Assembly: GCF_033568475.1 (NCBI RefSeq)
Contig: NC_133120.1
Location: forward strand, 88,554,151 to 88,618,150
Reading direction: 5' to 3'
Source of the DNA: Henckelia pumila
Taxonomy: Eukaryota; Streptophyta; Magnoliopsida; Lamiales; Gesneriaceae
DNA length: 64,000 nucleotides
Part shown: positions 1 through 9,124 of the stretch, piece by piece
How the letters are laid out: every line of letters starts with the position of its first letter
Numbering within the stretch: position 1 is the stretch's first letter
The notes under the pieces: generated by a model
What the model saw: the letters and a program-made list of their open reading frames with translations, nothing else
Database searches by the model: none
What the model was told of the DNA's origin: nothing
Translations under genes and position numbers: made by a program

Positions 1-56
1 CTTATGAAGAAAGTTTTGATGAAAAGAATATTCCTACCAAGGCAAGACCTTGTCAG

Positions 57-1337
57 ATGAATTTTGAATATTTAGATTTATGTAAGAAAGAAATTCAATC
101 TCTTCTAGATAAAAAGTTAATAACTCCTTCTCAATCTCCTTGGTCTTGTACTGCTTTTTATGTCAATAAACATTCTGAGATTGAAAGAGGTGTTCCTCGT
201 CTAGTAATAAATTATAAACCTTTAAATAAAGTTTTAAAATGGATTAGGCATCCTATTCCTAATAAAAAAGATCTTCTTGATAGACTTTTACATGCCTTAA
301 TATTTTCTAAATTTGATTTAAAGTCAGGATTTTGGCAGATCCAAATTAATAAGGATGATAGATATAAAACTGCTTTTAATGTTCCGATAGGACATTATGA
401 ATGGAATGTTATGCCTTTTGGTCTGAAGAATGCTCCTTCAGAATTTCAGCAGATTATGAATGATATCTTTACCCCTTATAGTGACTTTATTATTGTTTAC
501 ATAGATGATATTCTTATATTCTCAAAAAATATTGAAACTCATTTTAAACATTTAAACATATTTAAAACTCTTATTATTCAAAATGGATTAGTTATTTCTA
601 AACCCAAAATGGTTTTATTTCAAACCAATATTAAATTTTTAGGTCATAATATTGATAAAGGTAATATTATTCCTATTCAAAGAAGTATAGAATTTGGTAA
701 TAAATTTCCAGATATTATTACTGATAAGACTCAATTACAAAGATTTTTAGGTAGTTTAAATTATATATCTGCCTATATTAAAAATTTAGCCAATGATACT
801 GCTATCTTATATGATAGACTTAAGAAAAATCCTTCCCCTTGGACTGATCAGCATACTAATTCTGTCAAGAAAATTAAAGAAAAAATTAAACATATTCCTT
901 GCTTAATGATTTCTAATCCTAGTTGGGAAAAAATTGTTGAAACAGATGCTTCTGATATAGGCTTTGGCGGTATTTTAAAACAATTAAAACCCCAAAGTAA
1001 AGAAGAATATCTTGTTAGATTTCATTCAGGGAAGTGGAATTCTGCTCAGAAAAATTACTCTACAGTTGCAAAAGAAATTCTTTCTATTGTCAAATGCATT
1101 CTGAAATTTCAGGATGAACTTTACAATCAAAAATTCATTATTAAAACAGATTGCAAGTCTGCAAAATATATGTTTAATAAAGATTTTAAACATGATGTTT
1201 CTAAACAAATGTTTGCTAGATGGCAAGCTAATTTAGCTCCTTTTGATTTTGAAATTATTTATAAAAAAGGAGAAGAAAATTATCTTCCTGATTTCTTAAC
1301 CCGTGAATATTTATCTAATGATGGCAGGAATGAATAG
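57..1337 (+). CDS. EPRV-1 left copy: reverse transcriptase-RNase H fragment
   Basis: The frame encodes the C-terminal 426 residues of the viral polyprotein. It is already open at base 1, so the true start lies outside the window. The RT catalytic YIDD is at 498-509 and the RNase H motif TDAS at about 944-955. By eye the protein equals the end of the minus-strand polyprotein. It ends at the same stop and overlaps the start of the next frame, as in the complete copy. By family knowledge it would copy pregenomic RNA into DNA. In this partial copy the upstream coding part is unseen, so function cannot be judged. Confidence 0.85.
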   Translation: MNFEYLDLCKKEIQSLLDKKLITPSQSPWSCTAFYVNKHSEIERGVPRLVINYKPLNKVLKWIRHPIPNKKDLLDRLLHALIFSKFDLKSGFWQIQINKDDRYKTAFNVPIGHYEWNVMPFGLKNAPSEFQQIMNDIFTPYSDFIIVYIDDILIFSKNIETHFKHLNIFKTLIIQNGLVISKPKMVLFQTNIKFLGHNIDKGNIIPIQRSIEFGNKFPDIITDKTQLQRFLGSLNYISAYIKNLANDTAILYDRLKKNPSPWTDQHTNSVKKIKEKIKHIPCLMISNPSWEKIVETDASDIGFGGILKQLKPQSKEEYLVRFHSGKWNSAQKNYSTVAKEILSIVKCILKFQDELYNQKFIIKTDCKSAKYMFNKDFKHDVSKQMFARWQANLAPFDFEIIYKKGEENYLPDFLTREYLSNDGRNE

Positions 1338-2826
1338 GGGTCGTGGTGAATTTTCCTCTTATAGAGGAAGAGGAGGAAGAGGAAAACCCCCAAATTATAT
1401 TGCCAATGCTCCAAGGCTGATAGCTCAATTTGGAAATCAACGCCTCATAGGCCAACAAATTTCTAGTTCTTCTGATAGTAATACTATCCAAAAAAATGAT
1501 CCTTTATATGATGAATTTCAAGAATTCTTAAAACAAAAAGGTAAGAATAAGGTAATTCCTGATTCTGAAGAATCTTATGCAAATATTGCAAAAGAAAATG
1601 AAAATGATTCAGTATTATATACTGAGAATAAAAATAGAAAAATCATTCTTCTTGTAGAAGAAAAAGATGAACAATGGAAAAATACTCCTTGGATTATCAT
1701 GGATAGATATCTATCACATACATCATATGTTCATGGTGCTTATAAGCCAAGAGGATATTATGAAACCCTCTTAATTTCTACAAAAACGGTGGAAATTACC
1801 CATTTTCAGAGTAATACTCAGCAAACGGAAAGTTATAACTTTTCCAAATTTATTATTAAGAAAATTATTTCTATTGAAGAATGGGGAATTTCTCCACTAG
1901 CAGAAAAAGAATTCTATTCTACTCAAAAACAAATTACTTTTAAATATAACTACTGGGATTATATACAGAGTTTTTATACAACTCTATTCTATGAAAATTC
2001 AAAAAGAAAACATTCTTGGTTCTTGAAAATATGTGAAAATAATTCACATGATAATATTCCCAACTGGTTCATACACTGGTGGCAATTCTTTGGGCCTTCA
2101 TCAAAAATTTTACCTGAAGAATTCAAAAATTACTTTGAAGATTGGATCAGATTCTCTCCAAGAGTTATACAGAACATGACTACAAATTGGGTCAACAATA
2201 ATTTATCCTGCAATTTCTTTATTGAATTCGGTATCCCATGGATCTGGAAATGGCAACCAGAATTTGGTTATAATGATCATGGAATTCCTTGCTTATGGAG
2301 GAAGAGTTTATCAAAGTTTTGGGAAAAAGGTCAGTCTTCTAATTGTTGCAATTATATTAGTAACAATGATGATGATAATGATGAATTTTATAAGTTAAAA
2401 TCTCAATTTGAAGATTTAAGTATTAATGTTTTATCTGATGATAAAATTATTGAATTTTTAAAATTAATTAAAGATCCTAATCTTCGTACTTCTATAATTG
2501 ATCATATTGATAACAAAACTTCTACTAGTTATACTGATCTTTTGAAAAATGATCAGACTTATTCTTTAAAAGAAATAAGAAAACTTTTAAAAGAAAAACA
2601 CAGTGTTAATACTCCTGTAACTTTAGATAATTTAAAAATTGAAATTGATCAACTTAAACAGCAAGTTGTTATTTTACAACATGAGAATATTCGTTTTAAT
2701 AGAAGGATTTCTGATTTAGAAATGAGAATCATGGGAAGGTTCGAACAGATTAGGAAAAATATTATTTTAATCTTTTCTTTTTTTTTACAAAAAATTATAT
2801 ATAAGGAGTTTACCGAGACTAATTAA
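1303..2826 (+). CDS. Chimeric 507-residue frame made of three viral pieces
   Basis: One open frame was built by rearrangement. Residues 1-342 are the N-terminal part of the EPRV-1 distal protein, with an RG-rich start and a Trp-rich middle. Residues 343-474 are an in-frame segment equal to residues 640-771 of the polyprotein, an acidic and coiled-coil-like linker upstream of the protease. Residues 475-507 are read from antisense leader DNA. The natural start is probably the internal Met of MAGMNRGRG, seven residues in. That the frame stays open across both junctions is probably chance. No function can be assigned to the fusion. Confidence 0.7.
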   Translation: MNIYLMMAGMNRGRGEFSSYRGRGGRGKPPNYIANAPRLIAQFGNQRLIGQQISSSSDSNTIQKNDPLYDEFQEFLKQKGKNKVIPDSEESYANIAKENENDSVLYTENKNRKIILLVEEKDEQWKNTPWIIMDRYLSHTSYVHGAYKPRGYYETLLISTKTVEITHFQSNTQQTESYNFSKFIIKKIISIEEWGISPLAEKEFYSTQKQITFKYNYWDYIQSFYTTLFYENSKRKHSWFLKICENNSHDNIPNWFIHWWQFFGPSSKILPEEFKNYFEDWIRFSPRVIQNMTTNWVNNNLSCNFFIEFGIPWIWKWQPEFGYNDHGIPCLWRKSLSKFWEKGQSSNCCNYISNNDDDNDEFYKLKSQFEDLSINVLSDDKIIEFLKLIKDPNLRTSIIDHIDNKTSTSYTDLLKNDQTYSLKEIRKLLKEKHSVNTPVTLDNLKIEIDQLKQQVVILQHENIRFNRRISDLEMRIMGRFEQIRKNIILIFSFFLQKIIYKEFTETN

Positions 2827-2834
2827 GTAGATCA

Positions 2835-3018
2835 AGATTCAAAACAAATACCCACAATGCTCTAAAAGCCATTTCAAGGCAAACACGAGCTGAAGGGTAG
2901 TACATGAATCTGATCTACTTAATATTAACCTCGAACCTTATAAAAATTTTTTAACCTCCTCTTAGATTCCCATAATATCTTAAACCATTACAATACCATG
3001 GTCATTTCGTAGGATAAT
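2835..3018. repeat. Scrambled EPRV-1 leader pieces at the inverted-copy centre
   Basis: About 2846-2924 is the reverse complement of the 10346-10424 region, and 2925-3018 is the reverse complement of about 10421-10513. The neighbouring piece 2722-2834 has the opposite orientation. The leader found once, collinear, at the right end of the virus is thus cut into blocks that face both ways where the two copies meet. This is the expected look of repeated end-joining or recombination of linear viral DNA. Confidence 0.7.
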
Positions 3019-3131
3019 TATGATCTAGCAAAGAGAATTTAGCCTGTCATTAGGCTAAATTAAATAAGAAAATAGAAATAGACAAAATAAAAAGAGAAAT
3101 ACTTACAAAGATTGTAAACAGAAACCTCAAG

Positions 3132-3247
3132 CTTTTATTTTCTGAAAGGCTTTTATTACAAGAGAGAGAGAGAGAAAAAGGGAGAAGATAGAGAGGCGAG
3201 CAAACTCCAGCGTGCCCCCAAACTTACAAAATATACCTATAAATAGG
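3132..3247 (-). promoter_or_regulatory. EPRV-1 pregenomic promoter TATA and polyadenylation signals
   Basis: Read on the minus strand, a TATA-like CTATTTATAG lies at 3236-3247. It is followed about 80-100 bases later by two AATAAA signals (3152-3157 and 3134-3139), with a CT-rich run between (3159-3177). A TATA box closely followed by a poly(A) signal is the layout that gives caulimovirids a terminally redundant pregenomic RNA, with the poly(A) signal skipped on the first pass. It sits just downstream of the last ORF, as in the family. The 3019-3396 stretch holds no other coding signal. Confidence 0.6.
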
Positions 3248-3396
3248 AAGAGCCGGACATCAACCCCGGATTCCAAGCTAAACTTATAAAACTACTTTTA
3301 TTAAAATAATAAAAAGATGCATTATTACATCTTGAATAACTTCCGCCAAACTTTATAAAAGTTGATAGTGATATATTATCTAATAGGATTCCTTTT

Positions 3397-4833
3397 TCAT
3401 CCAATCTTGGACTTTAGCGATGCTTTTAATTTTTCAAAAGTTTCATCAATTTGATTTTCTTCAAGATCATCATCTTCGGGATCCTGTCCATCTTGCATAT
3501 GCATTAATTTGATAAACTGATTGTGGCTGTCAGTTGAAGTCATGGACTGATCAGATTTTGTATCAGTATTACCAATATTTTTAAACAAATCTTTTTTCAT
3601 TTCTTCAACATATAAGTCGATCATTTGTTCTTTTGAGTAGATTTCTTGATATTTCTGAGTGATAATTTTGAAGGGACTTATCACATCAGATTGTTTTCCC
3701 TTCTCCTGTTGTGCAAAATCATTCTTGTATTGAGAGATATTTTCTTCCATTTTTTGTAATATCTCTATGCCATGTGGTTTTCCAGTTTCAGGATCATTTC
3801 TGAGCAATTTTTCCCAAAACTTTGATAAACTCTTCCTCCATAAGCAAGGAATTCCATGATCATTATAACCAAATTCTGGTTGCCATTTCCAGATCCATGG
3901 GATACCGAATTCAATAAAGAAATTGCAGGATAAATTATTGTTGACCCAATTTGTAGTCATGTTCTGTATAACTCTTGGAGAGAATCTGATCCAATCTTCA
4001 AAGTAATTTTTGAATTCTTCAGGTAAAATTTTTGATGAAGGCCCAAAGAATTGCCACCAGTGTATGAACCAGTTGGGAATATTATCATGTGAATTATTTT
4101 CACATATTTTCAAGAACCAAGAATGTTTTCTTTTTGAATTTTCATAGAATAGAGTTGTATAAAAACTCTGTATATAATCCCAGTAGTTATATTTAAAAGT
4201 AATTTGTTTTTGAGTAGAATAGAATTCTTTTTCTGCTAGTGGAGAAATTCCCCATTCTTCAATAGAAATAATTTTCTTAATAATAAATTTGGAAAAGTTA
4301 TAACTTTCCGTTTGCTGAGTATTACTCTGAAAATGGGTAATTTCCACCGTTTTTGTAGAAATTAAGAGGGTTTCATAATATCCTCTTGGCTTATAAGCAC
4401 CATGAACATATGATGTATGTGATAGATATCTATCCATGATAATCCAAGGAGTATTTTTCCATTGTTCATCTTTTTCTTCTACAAGAAGAATGATTTTTCT
4501 ATTTTTATTCTCAGTATATAATACTGAATCATTTTCATTTTCTTTTGCAATATTTGCATAAGATTCTTCAGAATCAGGAATTACCTTATTCTTACCTTTT
4601 TGTTTTAAGAATTCTTGAAATTCATCATATAAAGGATCATTTTTTTGGATAGTATTACTATCAGAAGAACTAGAAATTTGTTGGCCTATGAGGCGTTGAT
4701 TTCCAAATTGAGCTATCAGCCTTGGAGCATTGGCAATATAATTTGGGGGTTTTCCTCTTCCTCCTCTTCCTCTATAAGAGGAAAATTCACCACGACCCCT
4801 ATTCATTCCTGCCATCATTAGATAAATATTCAC
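3397..4833 (-). CDS. EPRV-1 distal ORF, RG-rich protein of unknown role
   Basis: The frame encodes up to 478 residues. The likely start is the Met of MAGMNRGRG a few codons in, which overlaps the end of the polyprotein gene. The N-terminus is rich in Arg-Gly repeats, suggesting RNA binding. The middle is rich in Trp and Phe (for example a WWQFFGP stretch), and the C-terminus is acidic. By position it corresponds to the last ORF of other caulimovirids, which in some genera is the translation transactivator/inclusion-body protein, but I see no clear transactivator motif. Its 5' 342 codons are duplicated without indels in the left copy. Confidence 0.7.
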   Translation of the reverse strand: MNIYLMMAGMNRGRGEFSSYRGRGGRGKPPNYIANAPRLIAQFGNQRLIGQQISSSSDSNTIQKNDPLYDEFQEFLKQKGKNKVIPDSEESYANIAKENENDSVLYTENKNRKIILLVEEKDEQWKNTPWIIMDRYLSHTSYVHGAYKPRGYYETLLISTKTVEITHFQSNTQQTESYNFSKFIIKKIISIEEWGISPLAEKEFYSTQKQITFKYNYWDYIQSFYTTLFYENSKRKHSWFLKICENNSHDNIPNWFIHWWQFFGPSSKILPEEFKNYFEDWIRFSPRVIQNMTTNWVNNNLSCNFFIEFGIPWIWKWQPEFGYNDHGIPCLWRKSLSKFWEKLLRNDPETGKPHGIEILQKMEENISQYKNDFAQQEKGKQSDVISPFKIITQKYQEIYSKEQMIDLYVEEMKKDLFKNIGNTDTKSDQSMTSTDSHNQFIKLMHMQDGQDPEDDDLEENQIDETFEKLKASLKSKIG

Positions 4834-7800
4834 GGGTTAAGAAATCAGGAAGATAATTTTCTTCTCCTTTTTTATAAATAATTTCAAAATCAAAAGGAGC
4901 TAAATTAGCTTGCCATCTAGCAAACATTTGTTTAGAAACATCATGTTTAAAATCTTTATTAAACATATATTTTGCAGACTTGCAATCTGTTTTAATAATG
5001 AATTTTTGATTGTAAAGTTCATCCTGAAATTTCAGAATGCATTTGACAATAGAAAGAATTTCTTTTGCAACTGTAGAGTAATTTTTCTGAGCAGAATTCC
5101 ACTTCCCTGAATGAAATCTAACAAGATATTCTTCTTTACTTTGGGGTTTTAATTGTTTTAAAATACCGCCAAAGCCTATATCAGAAGCATCTGTTTCAAC
5201 AATTTTTTCCCAACTAGGATTAGAAATCATTAAGCAAGGAATATGTTTAATTTTTTCTTTAATTTTCTTGACAGAATTAGTATGCTGATCAGTCCAAGGG
5301 GAAGGATTTTTCTTAAGTCTATCATATAAGATAGCAGTATCATTGGCTAAATTTTTAATATAGGCAGATATATAATTTAAACTACCTAAAAATCTTTGTA
5401 ATTGAGTCTTATCAGTAATAATATCTGGAAATTTATTACCAAATTCTATACTTCTTTGAATAGGAATAATATTACCTTTATCAATATTATGACCTAAAAA
5501 TTTAATATTGGTTTGAAATAAAACCATTTTGGGTTTAGAAATAACTAATCCATTTTGAATAATAAGAGTTTTAAATATGTTTAAATGTTTAAAATGAGTT
5601 TCAATATTTTTTGAGAATATAAGAATATCATCTATGTAAACAATAATAAAGTCACTATAAGGGGTAAAGATATCATTCATAATCTGCTGAAATTCTGAAG
5701 GAGCATTCTTCAGACCAAAAGGCATAACATTCCATTCATAATGTCCTATCGGAACATTAAAAGCAGTTTTATATCTATCATCCTTATTAATTTGGATCTG
5801 CCAAAATCCTGACTTTAAATCAAATTTAGAAAATATTAAGGCATGTAAAAGTCTATCAAGAAGATCTTTTTTATTAGGAATAGGATGCCTAATCCATTTT
5901 AAAACTTTATTTAAAGGTTTATAATTTATTACTAGACGAGGAACACCTCTTTCAATCTCAGAATGTTTATTGACATAAAAAGCAGTACAAGACCAAGGAG
6001 ATTGAGAAGGAGTTATTAACTTTTTATCTAGAAGAGATTGAATTTCTTTCTTACATAAATCTAAATATTCAAAATTCATCTGACAAGGTCTTGCCTTGGT
6101 AGGAATATTCTTTTCATCAAAACTTTCTTCATAAGGAAGAGAAACAATGTGTTTCTTACGATTCCAAAAAGCATTGGGAAAATCATTACAAATTTCTAAA
6201 GAGAATTGGTTATGAAGCAATTTAATTTTATCTTGTAGTTTATGATTTTTCAAAGTATCATCAATAGTTAAAGAATTTATCTCTTCTTTTAAAGAATTAA
6301 TATGAAAGATTTTTCTATCAATATGATCTTGAATAGAATTTAAAATTTTTAAATAAGGTTTAGTAATAAACTGAAAGTGAATATTCTTACCTTCATAAGT
6401 ACCAATTATACCTGTAGGATTTATAGAAATAATAGGATAGATTTTATAAAGAAAAGGTAAACCAAGAATGATTTGGGTAGAAAGGTTTTTTATTAAGAAG
6501 AAACTTGTTTGAATACAAGTCTTATTTTTACAAATATAGGCTTTTGGTAATTTATAATTAACCTGTAATTTTTCACCTCCTGCATGAGAAAGAGAATGTG
6601 AAGTTTTATGAAAATATTTTGAAGGTATTATTCCTTCTTGAATAACATTTAAATCTGCTCCACTATCAATTAAGGCAATAAAGTCTTTTTTATAATTATT
6701 ATCAATTAATAAGGTTATTTTTGTATACCACTTTTGAGATTTTATTTTACTAAGAACAGATAAATGTTGTTCTTGGTCTGAAACATTATTAGAACTATTT
6801 TCTAACTCAGGCATTTCTAAATCAGAAATCCTTCTATTAAAACGAATATTCTCATGTTGTAAAATAACAACTTGCTGTTTAAGTTGATCAATTTCAATTT
6901 TTAAATTATCTAAAGTTACAGGAGTATTAACACTGTGTTTTTCTTTTAAAAGTTTTCTTATTTCTTTTAAAGAATAAGTCTGATCATTTTTCAAAAGATC
7001 AGTATAACTAGTAGAAGTTTTGTTATCAATATGATCAATTATAGAAGTACGAAGATTAGGATCTTTAATTAATTTTAAAAATTCAATAATTTTATCATCA
7101 GATAAAACATTAATACTTAAATCTTCAAATTGAGATTTTAACTTATAAAATTCATCATTATCATCATCATTGTTACTAATATAATTGCAACAATTAGAAG
7201 ACTGACCTTGAATGCAATTATCACAATCTTCTGAAGAATTTAAAGAATCATTATCAAGATTAATAATATCATCAGTATCTGGACTAGAATCAGAAGTATG
7301 AGAATCTTCAGAATAATTTTTCATGACAATTTCATATAAAGTATTTTTAATATCATCAGAGATATCAAGAGATTTAATTTTCTCCTTAGCCCAACATTGA
7401 TTAGCATAATGACCAGGTCTACCACATTTATGACAAGTAATTAAAGGCTTTTTATCCTTATCTTTTTTCCAAAATTGTCTTTTCTTCGCATCTTTTTTAG
7501 TATTCCGAAATTCTTTTCGTTTTTTTTTTTTCAATATTTGTCTTTCAGACAAATGTCTCTTCTTATGAGGTTTATCTAAAGATTTATGAATTTTCTTCTT
7601 GGGTATATCAATCCCAAATTGATCACAGAAATGACCAAGCTGTTTTCTTTCAAAAATATTTTGTCTTTTTAACTGATTATTTAATTTTAAATCATTACAT
7701 AAAGATAATCCTTCCTGAATACAAGTACTTATTAAGTTACCATAAGTATAATTATCATACTGAATAGAAATATTATCTTTACGAAGAATTTTTCTAACTC

Positions 7801-9124
7801 TTTCAGCAAAGAGATGAGGAAGACCATCAATAAATTTGGCTTTCCATTGATTGTTATTACAATCCGGTAATTCATAAATTCTAGAAAGAAAAGTATCTTT
7901 ATACCATCTGAAATCAGTAAGAGTCTTACATTTCATATTACTCAGAAGAGTTCTAATATTTTCACTATTATCAGTAAAACGACCAGTAAAATGTTCAATA
8001 ATAGTCATTATAAGACTATAAACAACATTTTCAGTTTGATTATTATTCTCTATTTTAATAGAATCATAAATATCATTTTTCTGTTGTTGAGATAAATAAT
8101 TATCCCACCAACCTTTAAGTTGGCCTGTAAAACCAGAAATAAGCATTTTTGCTATATTCTTATCAGTATTACCAGCACTTTTACAAACAGTACTATACAT
8201 AAGCATTCTATGAGCAAGATTATAAATCTGCTTATCTGTTAAACTATCAGCATTCCATTCATAAATGCTTTTCCCATTATAACTATTTGTTATAATGTAC
8301 TCTTGTTCTTCATTAAGAACATCCAAAGGAGTAGGACGAGAATAGTAGTAACGATTTTGAGTTGGCCTATCAGCCCATTTCATTTTTTGAATTTTATCTG
8401 TATCATCATCATCAGTATTATTATTACTAAATGATTCATTATTATTAATAACAAAAATATTCATATTTTTAAATTTTTCTGATAAAATTTTTTCAAATTC
8501 AGAAACAGAAGATTTAAATTTAAAATCTTGTATTTCTGGGGGAGATTGGATAGAAGAAGAAGCTATGGAAACTATATTTCTATCTTTCTTTTCTTCAATG
8601 TGAACATTAGGCTTGATCTGTTGTATGGCTAATAAAATATTATCGATATTCTTTTTTAAAGAAGTCAATTCTTCTCCTAAAAGAATAAGATATAAATTAG
8701 TATAATTTTGCTTTTCAAAAAGTTGATTAATATGATTGATAATAACAGACAACATATCATCCTCAAATATTTTTGAAAACGCATTAAAATTTAAAACTTT
8801 TTCATTCTTTTCTATTTGAAAAGAATTCTGTGGAGGATACACAGATTTTTGAATATTTCCAGAAGAAAGTTTATAATTTCTTTCTATAACAGAAATATAA
8901 TCAACAAGAAAGATTTTTATAAACCAGGGAACAAAATAAATCATTTTATTTTTTTCTGCACAATCTTTATAAAAAGTATTAATTATATATTCAAATTCTT
9001 TTTTGGAAAAACTCTTAAAATACCATTTTCTAAAAGATTTCCATTTATGATCACAGAATTCTTTATTAATCTGAGCTCTTGCTCTAGATCCTTTACTGAA
9101 ATCTATTTTGATTGTACTATCCAT
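4799..9124 (-). CDS. EPRV-1 polyprotein: capsid, aspartic protease, RT, RNase H
   Basis: One uninterrupted 1441-residue frame. The N-terminal third is capsid-like and ends in a basic region plus a CCHC zinc knuckle (residues 564-577). An acidic, coiled-coil-like linker follows (about 590-775). The aspartic protease active site DSGA is at 820-823, RT with YIDD is at 1163-1166, and the RNase H domain starts near TDAS at 1311. The product would package viral DNA, cleave itself and reverse-transcribe pregenomic RNA in the cytoplasm. The start codon directly follows the stop of the movement-protein ORF (TAAATG), pointing to reinitiation or coupled translation. All visible catalytic motifs are present. 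Whether it is expressed cannot be told from sequence. Confidence 0.88.
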   Translation of the reverse strand: MDSTIKIDFSKGSRARAQINKEFCDHKWKSFRKWYFKSFSKKEFEYIINTFYKDCAEKNKMIYFVPWFIKIFLVDYISVIERNYKLSSGNIQKSVYPPQNSFQIEKNEKVLNFNAFSKIFEDDMLSVIINHINQLFEKQNYTNLYLILLGEELTSLKKNIDNILLAIQQIKPNVHIEEKKDRNIVSIASSSIQSPPEIQDFKFKSSVSEFEKILSEKFKNMNIFVINNNESFSNNNTDDDDTDKIQKMKWADRPTQNRYYYSRPTPLDVLNEEQEYIITNSYNGKSIYEWNADSLTDKQIYNLAHRMLMYSTVCKSAGNTDKNIAKMLISGFTGQLKGWWDNYLSQQQKNDIYDSIKIENNNQTENVVYSLIMTIIEHFTGRFTDNSENIRTLLSNMKCKTLTDFRWYKDTFLSRIYELPDCNNNQWKAKFIDGLPHLFAERVRKILRKDNISIQYDNYTYGNLISTCIQEGLSLCNDLKLNNQLKRQNIFERKQLGHFCDQFGIDIPKKKIHKSLDKPHKKRHLSERQILKKKKRKEFRNTKKDAKKRQFWKKDKDKKPLITCHKCGRPGHYANQCWAKEKIKSLDISDDIKNTLYEIVMKNYSEDSHTSDSSPDTDDIINLDNDSLNSSEDCDNCIQGQSSNCCNYISNNDDDNDEFYKLKSQFEDLSINVLSDDKIIEFLKLIKDPNLRTSIIDHIDNKTSTSYTDLLKNDQTYSLKEIRKLLKEKHSVNTPVTLDNLKIEIDQLKQQVVILQHENIRFNRRISDLEMPELENSSNNVSDQEQHLSVLSKIKSQKWYTKITLLIDNNYKKDFIALIDSGADLNVIQEGIIPSKYFHKTSHSLSHAGGEKLQVNYKLPKAYICKNKTCIQTSFFLIKNLSTQIILGLPFLYKIYPIISINPTGIIGTYEGKNIHFQFITKPYLKILNSIQDHIDRKIFHINSLKEEINSLTIDDTLKNHKLQDKIKLLHNQFSLEICNDFPNAFWNRKKHIVSLPYEESFDEKNIPTKARPCQMNFEYLDLCKKEIQSLLDKKLITPSQSPWSCTAFYVNKHSEIERGVPRLVINYKPLNKVLKWIRHPIPNKKDLLDRLLHALIFSKFDLKSGFWQIQINKDDRYKTAFNVPIGHYEWNVMPFGLKNAPSEFQQIMNDIFTPYSDFIIVYIDDILIFSKNIETHFKHLNIFKTLIIQNGLVISKPKMVLFQTNIKFLGHNIDKGNIIPIQRSIEFGNKFPDIITDKTQLQRFLGSLNYISAYIKNLANDTAILYDRLKKNPSPWTDQHTNSVKKIKEKIKHIPCLMISNPSWEKIVETDASDIGFGGILKQLKPQSKEEYLVRFHSGKWNSAQKNYSTVAKEILSIVKCILKFQDELYNQKFIIKTDCKSAKYMFNKDFKHDVSKQMFARWQANLAPFDFEIIYKKGEENYLPDFLTREYLSNDGRNE

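Larger units (their letters stand above)
1..2834 (+). mobile_element. EPRV-1, left partial copy (Caulimoviridae)
   Basis: This is a plus-strand fragment of the same pararetrovirus that lies on the minus strand at 3019-10513. Bases 1-2328 match the reverse complement of 3808-6135 with a constant coordinate sum (6136), so there is no net insertion or deletion. Bases 2329-2724 match the reverse complement of 6812-7207. Bases 2722-2834 match 10241-10353 in direct orientation. The copy is therefore a rearranged patchwork: RT-RNase H end, start of the distal ORF, a piece from upstream of the protease, then an antisense piece of leader. It continues leftwards out of the window. The junctions show only 2-3 bases of shared sequence, which suggests end-joining. 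Confidence 0.9.

Noticed and set aside
4910-5110. 66-codon frame opposite the viral RT (and its twin at 1026-1226)
   Set aside because: It is the antisense of RNase H coding sequence; the twin exists only because the region is duplicated.
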